Source: Halorubrum sp. Hd13
GTDB taxonomy: Archaea > Halobacteriota > Halobacteria > Halobacteriales > Haloferacaceae
DNA length: 64,000 nt
Assembly (NCBI RefSeq): GCF_002252755.1
Contig: NZ_NHOY01000105.1
Location: forward strand, 1 to 64,000
Reading direction: 5' to 3'
In this document: positions 60,633 through 64,000 of the stretch, piece by piece
Layout of the letters: the number at the start of each line of letters is the position of its first letter
How positions within the stretch are numbered: the first letter of the stretch is position 1
Made by a program: the position numbers and the translations under genes
Notes under the pieces: model-generated
What the model saw: only the letters and a program-made list of their open reading frames with translations
What the model was told of the DNA's origin: nothing
Database searches by the model: none

Positions 60633-60659
60633 GAGCGACCGTCTCTGACCCGGCTCCCC

Positions 60660-61610
60660 CTACGCGGTCGGCAGCTGGATCTCCTCGCCGTCGGCGTAAA
60701 CGGTGGGGTTCCGGAGGATCCCGTCGAGGTGGATCGGGGCGTCCGTCTCCCCGCCGATCCCCGCGTCGTCGCCGATCGCGATGTGGACCGTGCCGCCCGC
60801 CTTCTCGTCGAGCAGGACGGAGCCGACCAGTTCGTCGACGCCGACGTTGGTTCCGATCCCGAGCTCGGCGAGGTTGTACGCGGCGTCGCCGACCGACTCC
60901 GCGGCCGCCTCGACGTCGGCGCGGATCGCGTCGTCGTCGATGCTCGTGACGAGACCGTCGTCGACCTCGAAGGCGAGCGTCTGGTCCTCGTCGAGCAGGC
61001 CGTGGGGCATCATCGTCCCGTCGACGACGAACGTCCCGGTCGCGGTCTCGGGCGCGACGAACACCTCGCCGGCCGGCAGGTTCGAGAAGTCGCCCGGGTC
61101 GCGGACCATCCCGGTGTCGGAGAGCCACTCGCGCTCGCCGATCCCGAACGTGATATCGGTGCCCTCGGGCGAGGTCACGCGCACTTCGTCGGCGTCGGCG
61201 ACCTGCGCGAGGACGTCGTCGCACGCGGCCTCGATGGCGGCGTAGTCGGCGTCGAGCCCGGTCGCGAACACGTCTTCGGTGATGCCCGGAAGCGTCGCGC
61301 CGCGGGCGCCGGCGTCGCAGGCGGCCCCCCGAGCGCGGGTGTGGCTGAGGCTCTTCGTCGTCGGCGCGAGGAAGACGTCGCTCTCGGCCATCGCGGCCGC
61401 CACGGGCGCGGGCGGCTCGGTCCCGTGCTGCTCGGCCGGCGGGTACCGGAGGACCGTCGCGTCGTCGGTGACGGCGGTCGCGGCCGCGTACAGGGCCGCG
61501 CCGATCGGTTCGCGTTCGTCGTCGGTGACGACGACGACCGACTCGTCTTGCGCGACGTTCAGACACTGGTTCACGGCGGTCTCCGCCGCCTCGGAGAGGG
61601 TCGGTGACAT
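60660..61610 (-). CDS. Aminopeptidase, M29/leucyl-aminopeptidase-like
   Basis: 316 residues. Key segments are LPAGEVFVAPETATGTFVVD with the catalytic Glu, ITFGIGEREWLSDTG, ELGIGTNVGVDELVGSVLLD, KAGGTVHIAIGDDAGIGGET and HLDGILRNPTVYADG near the end, typical of the aminopeptidase T/M29 and related 2,5-dihydroxypyridine oxygenase group. The set favours a metallo-aminopeptidase. Removes N-terminal residues from peptides in the cytoplasm, by family. It starts 177 nt from the divergent GAPDH gene. Confidence 0.8.
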   Translation of the reverse strand: MSPTLSEAAETAVNQCLNVAQDESVVVVTDDEREPIGAALYAAATAVTDDATVLRYPPAEQHGTEPPAPVAAAMAESDVFLAPTTKSLSHTRARGAACDAGARGATLPGITEDVFATGLDADYAAIEAACDDVLAQVADADEVRVTSPEGTDITFGIGEREWLSDTGMVRDPGDFSNLPAGEVFVAPETATGTFVVDGTMMPHGLLDEDQTLAFEVDDGLVTSIDDDAIRADVEAAAESVGDAAYNLAELGIGTNVGVDELVGSVLLDEKAGGTVHIAIGDDAGIGGETDAPIHLDGILRNPTVYADGEEIQLPTA

Positions 61611-61786
61611 ACGCGATGATCGGTTCTCACGGGCGTTAGGCCTTCGGGTCCGCTTTATTTACTCTCTTACGAAACTCAGTTACATTGTCGGGTCGTCCGA
61701 ATTTACCGACCCGTTACTCACGCCGTAGTTAATTTCTTGCCAGAATACTCGAAAAGATTATGCCATTACGGAATGGAGTGAACGCC

Positions 61787-62854
61787 ATGATACGCGTGGG
61801 CGTCAACGGCTACGGCACGATCGGCAAGCGGGTCGCGGACGCGGTCGCGGCCCAGCCCGACATGGACCTCGTCGGCGTGACGAAGACGACCCCGAACTAC
61901 GGCGCCGAGGCCGCGATCCGACGCGGCTACGACCTCTACGCGGCGATCGAAGACCGGGTCGGCGAGTTCGAGGACGCGGGCGTCGGCGTGACCGGGACGC
62001 TCGCCGACCTGCTCGACGCCGTCGACGTCGTCGTCGACTGCTGTCCCTCCGGGATCGGCGAGCGCAACCGACCGACGTACGAGGCCCACGACGTGCCAGC
62101 GGTCTACCAGGGCGGCGAGGACGCCGCGATCGCCGACGCCTCGTTCAACGCCCGCGGGAGCCACGAGGGCGTCTGGGACGCCGACTCGCTCCGCGTCGTC
62201 TCCTGTAACACCACCGGGCTCTCCCGACTCCTCGCGCCGCTCGACGAGACGTACGGCGTCGAGAAGGCGCGCGTGACGCTCGTCCGCCGCGGCGGCGACC
62301 CGAGCGAGACCGACCGCGGGCCGATCAACGACGTCGTGCCCGATCCGAAGACCGTCCCCTCCCACCACGGTCCCGACGTGAACACGATCCTCCCGGGCGT
62401 GGACGTCGACACGGCCGCGCTGAAAGCGCCGGTCACGGCGATGCACACACACAGCGTCAACGTGACCCTCGAGGCGGAGCCGACCGCCGCCGCGGTCGCG
62501 GCCCTCCTCGGCGGCGAGGGCCGCCTGTTCCTGATCCCCGAGCGCGCCGGGATCGACGGCGCCGGCGCGCTGAAGGACTACGCCGCCGACGTCGGGCGAC
62601 CGCGCGGCGACCTCTGGGAGAACTGCGTCTGGGAGGAGTCGATAAGCGTCGAGGGCCGAGACCTCTACCTGTTCCAGAACGTCCACCAGGAGGCCGACGT
62701 CGTGCCGGAGAACGTCGACGCGATCCGGGCGCTGGCGACGGACACGCCCCGCGCGGAGTCGATCGCCCGGACGGACGAATCGCTCGGGATCGGCCTCGAA
62801 AGCCTGCTCTCCGACGGCGGTACCGGGCGAAGCCCGCTCACGGCCGACGACTGA
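61787..62854 (+). CDS. gapB: Glyceraldehyde-3-phosphate dehydrogenase, archaeal type II
   Basis: 355 residues from the ATG at 61787 ([20 protein letters not shown]), with GGAG about 10 nt upstream. An earlier ATG at 61760 is also in frame. The active-site Cys is in [38 protein letters not shown] and [11 protein letters not shown] are archaeal family marks, and [11 protein letters not shown] the C-terminal. In haloarchaea the type II enzyme works mostly in gluconeogenesis. The 175-nt space from the aminopeptidase has CTTTATTTAC near 61653, a fair TATA box. Confidence 0.93.
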   Translation: MIRVGVNGYGTIGKRVADAVAAQPDMDLVGVTKTTPNYGAEAAIRRGYDLYAAIEDRVGEFEDAGVGVTGTLADLLDAVDVVVDCCPSGIGERNRPTYEAHDVPAVYQGGEDAAIADASFNARGSHEGVWDADSLRVVSCNTTGLSRLLAPLDETYGVEKARVTLVRRGGDPSETDRGPINDVVPDPKTVPSHHGPDVNTILPGVDVDTAALKAPVTAMHTHSVNVTLEAEPTAAAVAALLGGEGRLFLIPERAGIDGAGALKDYAADVGRPRGDLWENCVWEESISVEGRDLYLFQNVHQEADVVPENVDAIRALATDTPRAESIARTDESLGIGLESLLSDGGTGRSPLTADD

Positions 62855-62899
62855 CTCGCTCCGCGCCGGCGACGGCAACTCTCACTCCGACGGCGACTC

Positions 62900-63079
62900 T
62901 CACTCCGACGACGGCCGCGTCACGAGAAACGTTCTCCCGCCGCGGCGCTCCAGTGCCACCTCGCTCCCGCGCACGCGGTTCGTACGGACGCGGTCGGCGA
63001 TCCGGTCCGTTCGACAGTCGGTGACGTCCACGCGCGTCGGCGTCGCGTATCGGGGCCGATCGTGTGTACTCGCGCTCAT
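62900..63079 (-). CDS. Possible 59-residue Arg-rich protein
   Basis: From the ATG at 63079: MSASTHDRPRYATPTRVDV then TDCRTDRIADRVRTNRVRG and SEVALERRGGRTFLVTRPSS. A small basic protein; no family known. Its 3' end runs through an 18-bp direct repeat (CTCTCACTCCGACGGCGA at about 62879 and 62897), so the exact C-terminus may vary. Short conserved-looking haloarchaeal proteins are common, so it may be real. Confidence 0.4.
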   Translation of the reverse strand: MSASTHDRPRYATPTRVDVTDCRTDRIADRVRTNRVRGSEVALERRGGRTFLVTRPSSE

Positions 63080-63146
63080 ACCTCAGCGTTCGGGGGGATC
63101 GCCCGTATAAGCGAGCCATGCCCGGAGTGAAAGTGAAAGTAAACTC

Positions 63147-63168
63147 ATCGGCGGCGAACGCCGCCGAT
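63147..63168. terminator. Hairpin after the 63184-63483 gene
   Basis: ATCGGCGGC-GAAC-GCCGCCGAT is a 9-bp perfect hairpin just past the stop of the minus-strand gene. On the minus strand it is followed by GAGTTTACTTTCACTTTCAC, pyrimidine rich, so it may terminate that transcript. Confidence 0.4.
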
Positions 63169-63183
63169 CCCGGCGGCGCGGAC

Positions 63184-63483
63184 CTACCGACGGAGCCCCG
63201 CCTCTTCGTCCCCCTCGACGAACCGGACGGTGAAGTAGTCGTACCCGCCGTAGGCGGCGTCGAGCGCGCCGAGCCACCAGTTCCAGCGCTCGACGACCGA
63301 GGAGCCGTCGGGCGCGTCGTCGAGGTGATCGACCACGCCGTCGACGGTGAGCGCGTGCCCGCGGTCCTCGGAGGGTCGACCGGAGTCGGCGAGGTCGCAG
63401 GCCGCCCGGGCGACCGCCCGCCGCTCGGCCTCGGTGCCGCCGAACGCTTCCTCCAGCGCGCTCTCTAGACGCGTTCTGTCCAT
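63184..63483 (-). CDS. Unknown small haloarchaeal protein
   Basis: 99 residues from the ATG at 63483 (MDRTRLESALEEAFGGTEAE). Helical N-terminal half with AERRAVARAACDLADSG, then GVVDHLDDAPDGSSVVERWN and WWLGALDAAYGGYDYFTVRF. Looks soluble; no motif recognised. A possible 24-residue extension upstream passes over a weak TATA-like TATATGAG (minus: CTCATATACC) so the inner start is preferred. Confidence 0.6.
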   Translation of the reverse strand: MDRTRLESALEEAFGGTEAERRAVARAACDLADSGRPSEDRGHALTVDGVVDHLDDAPDGSSVVERWNWWLGALDAAYGGYDYFTVRFVEGDEEAGLRR

Positions 63484-63576
63484 ACCCGGGACTAGGAGAG
63501 CCGGGTATATGAGTCGCGTGGTAGGGGGTGACACGTCCGGTGTCGACGAGGGCATGCCCGAGGCCGCCGTCGGGGG

Positions 63577-64000
63577 TTACAGCCGCGCCGCGAGCGCGAG
63601 GAAGAGGAGACTGAACGGCGCCGTCAGGAGCGTCAACAGCGCGCCGGCGGCGCCCTCTCCCGTCGCGACGGCCATCGTGACGCCCACGACGAGCGAGGCG
63701 GAGCCCAGGATCGCGAGGATGACGCGTTCCGGGACGCTGGCCCGATCGGGACCGTCGCTCCGTGCGAGCGCCTCCTCGATGCCCCGCTCGATGTCGTCCG
63801 CGAGCTCGGTCGGGACGAATAGCCACGGGGTCGACCGGTACCACGCGTTCCCGCGGTAGGCGAGCAGGAAGACGGTCGCCCACGGGAGGTCGATCCGCCG
63901 CGTCCGGACCACGGCGCCGAGGTCGTCCGAGCGCGTTCGGTCGTGGCTCCTGTCCGTCCGCTCGATCGTCCCGGCGGTCGGGTCGAGCCGCAGATCCGTC
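63577..64000 (-). CDS. Unknown membrane protein, cut by the window edge
   Basis: The frame is open from the right edge to the TAA at 63577, 141 codons, no start seen. Soluble part ends WATVFLLAYRGNAWYRSTPW and FVPTELADDIERGIEEALAR, then two transmembrane helices VILAILGSASLVVGVTMAVA and GALLTLLTAPFSLLFLALAA close it. The first residues visible (TDLRLDPTAGTIERTDRSH) suggest a beta or PH-like soluble domain. No family assigned. Confidence 0.6.
   Translation of the reverse strand, partial: TDLRLDPTAGTIERTDRSHDRTRSDDLGAVVRTRRIDLPWATVFLLAYRGNAWYRSTPWLFVPTELADDIERGIEEALARSDGPDRASVPERVILAILGSASLVVGVTMAVATGEGAAGALLTLLTAPFSLLFLALAARL

Overview
The window is chromosomal DNA of a haloarchaeon, most like Halorubrum. 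Signs are a very high G+C content, strongly acidic predicted proteins, TATA boxes 25-28 nt before ATGs (leaderless transcripts), and archaeal genes: trmY, eIF5A, MBF1, an XPB helicase, a Vms1-type peptidyl-tRNA hydrolase, a type II GAPDH and a PGF-CTERM surface protein. No sequence search was possible, so the genus is an inference. Genes are dense on both strands, often in short overlapping (ATGA, GTGA, TGATG) pairs.

Layout. 1-12.2 kb: a cut-off HTH regulator, threonine synthase, 6-phosphogluconate dehydrogenase, a long structured intergenic repeat, Vms1, a secreted metallopeptidase-like protein, rhodanese/cupin, epoxide-hydrolase-like, sulfatase/GtrA and TVP38 genes. 12.2-12.8 kb: tRNA-Pro(CGG) with copies of its 3' end beside it, the mark of past integrations. 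12.8-36.4 kb: mostly housekeeping (trmY, pyrF, aldehyde dehydrogenase, aminotransferase, eIF5A plus agmatinase, the nadA-nadB-nadC operon, amidohydrolase, APC permease, XPB, udk, CBS and GNAT proteins).

36.4-42.0 kb is the accessory segment. It starts at tRNA-Thr(TGT), runs through a decayed transposase, and holds a compact cassette: a trypsin-like serine protease without a signal peptide whose C-terminal half carries two near-identical 42-43-residue repeats rich in Thr, Asp, Glu and Lys, followed by a microviridin-type (MvdC/MvdD-like) ATP-grasp peptide ligase, with a convergent winged-helix regulator. I read this as a candidate graspetide-like system in which the protease itself is the substrate of side-chain cross-linking. 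It is the best candidate in the window for an undescribed system.

42.0-52.4 kb: stress proteins, CinA, methyltransferase, thymidine kinase, two paralogous HD-domain phosphohydrolases on either side of a UspA protein, MBF1 and a PurD-like ATP-grasp enzyme. 52.4-54.2 kb: a small heme/NO-like cluster (truncated globin, an orphan glutamyl-tRNA-reductase dimerisation domain, DUF2249, cupin) in which three genes share an inverted repeat (C/A)GAACAYGTTCG 37-40 nt before their start codons. 54.2-64 kb: katG with a divergent small ORF, membrane proteins, a beta-propeller protein, a second copy of the structured intergenic repeat, an aminopeptidase, type II GAPDH and small unknown genes.
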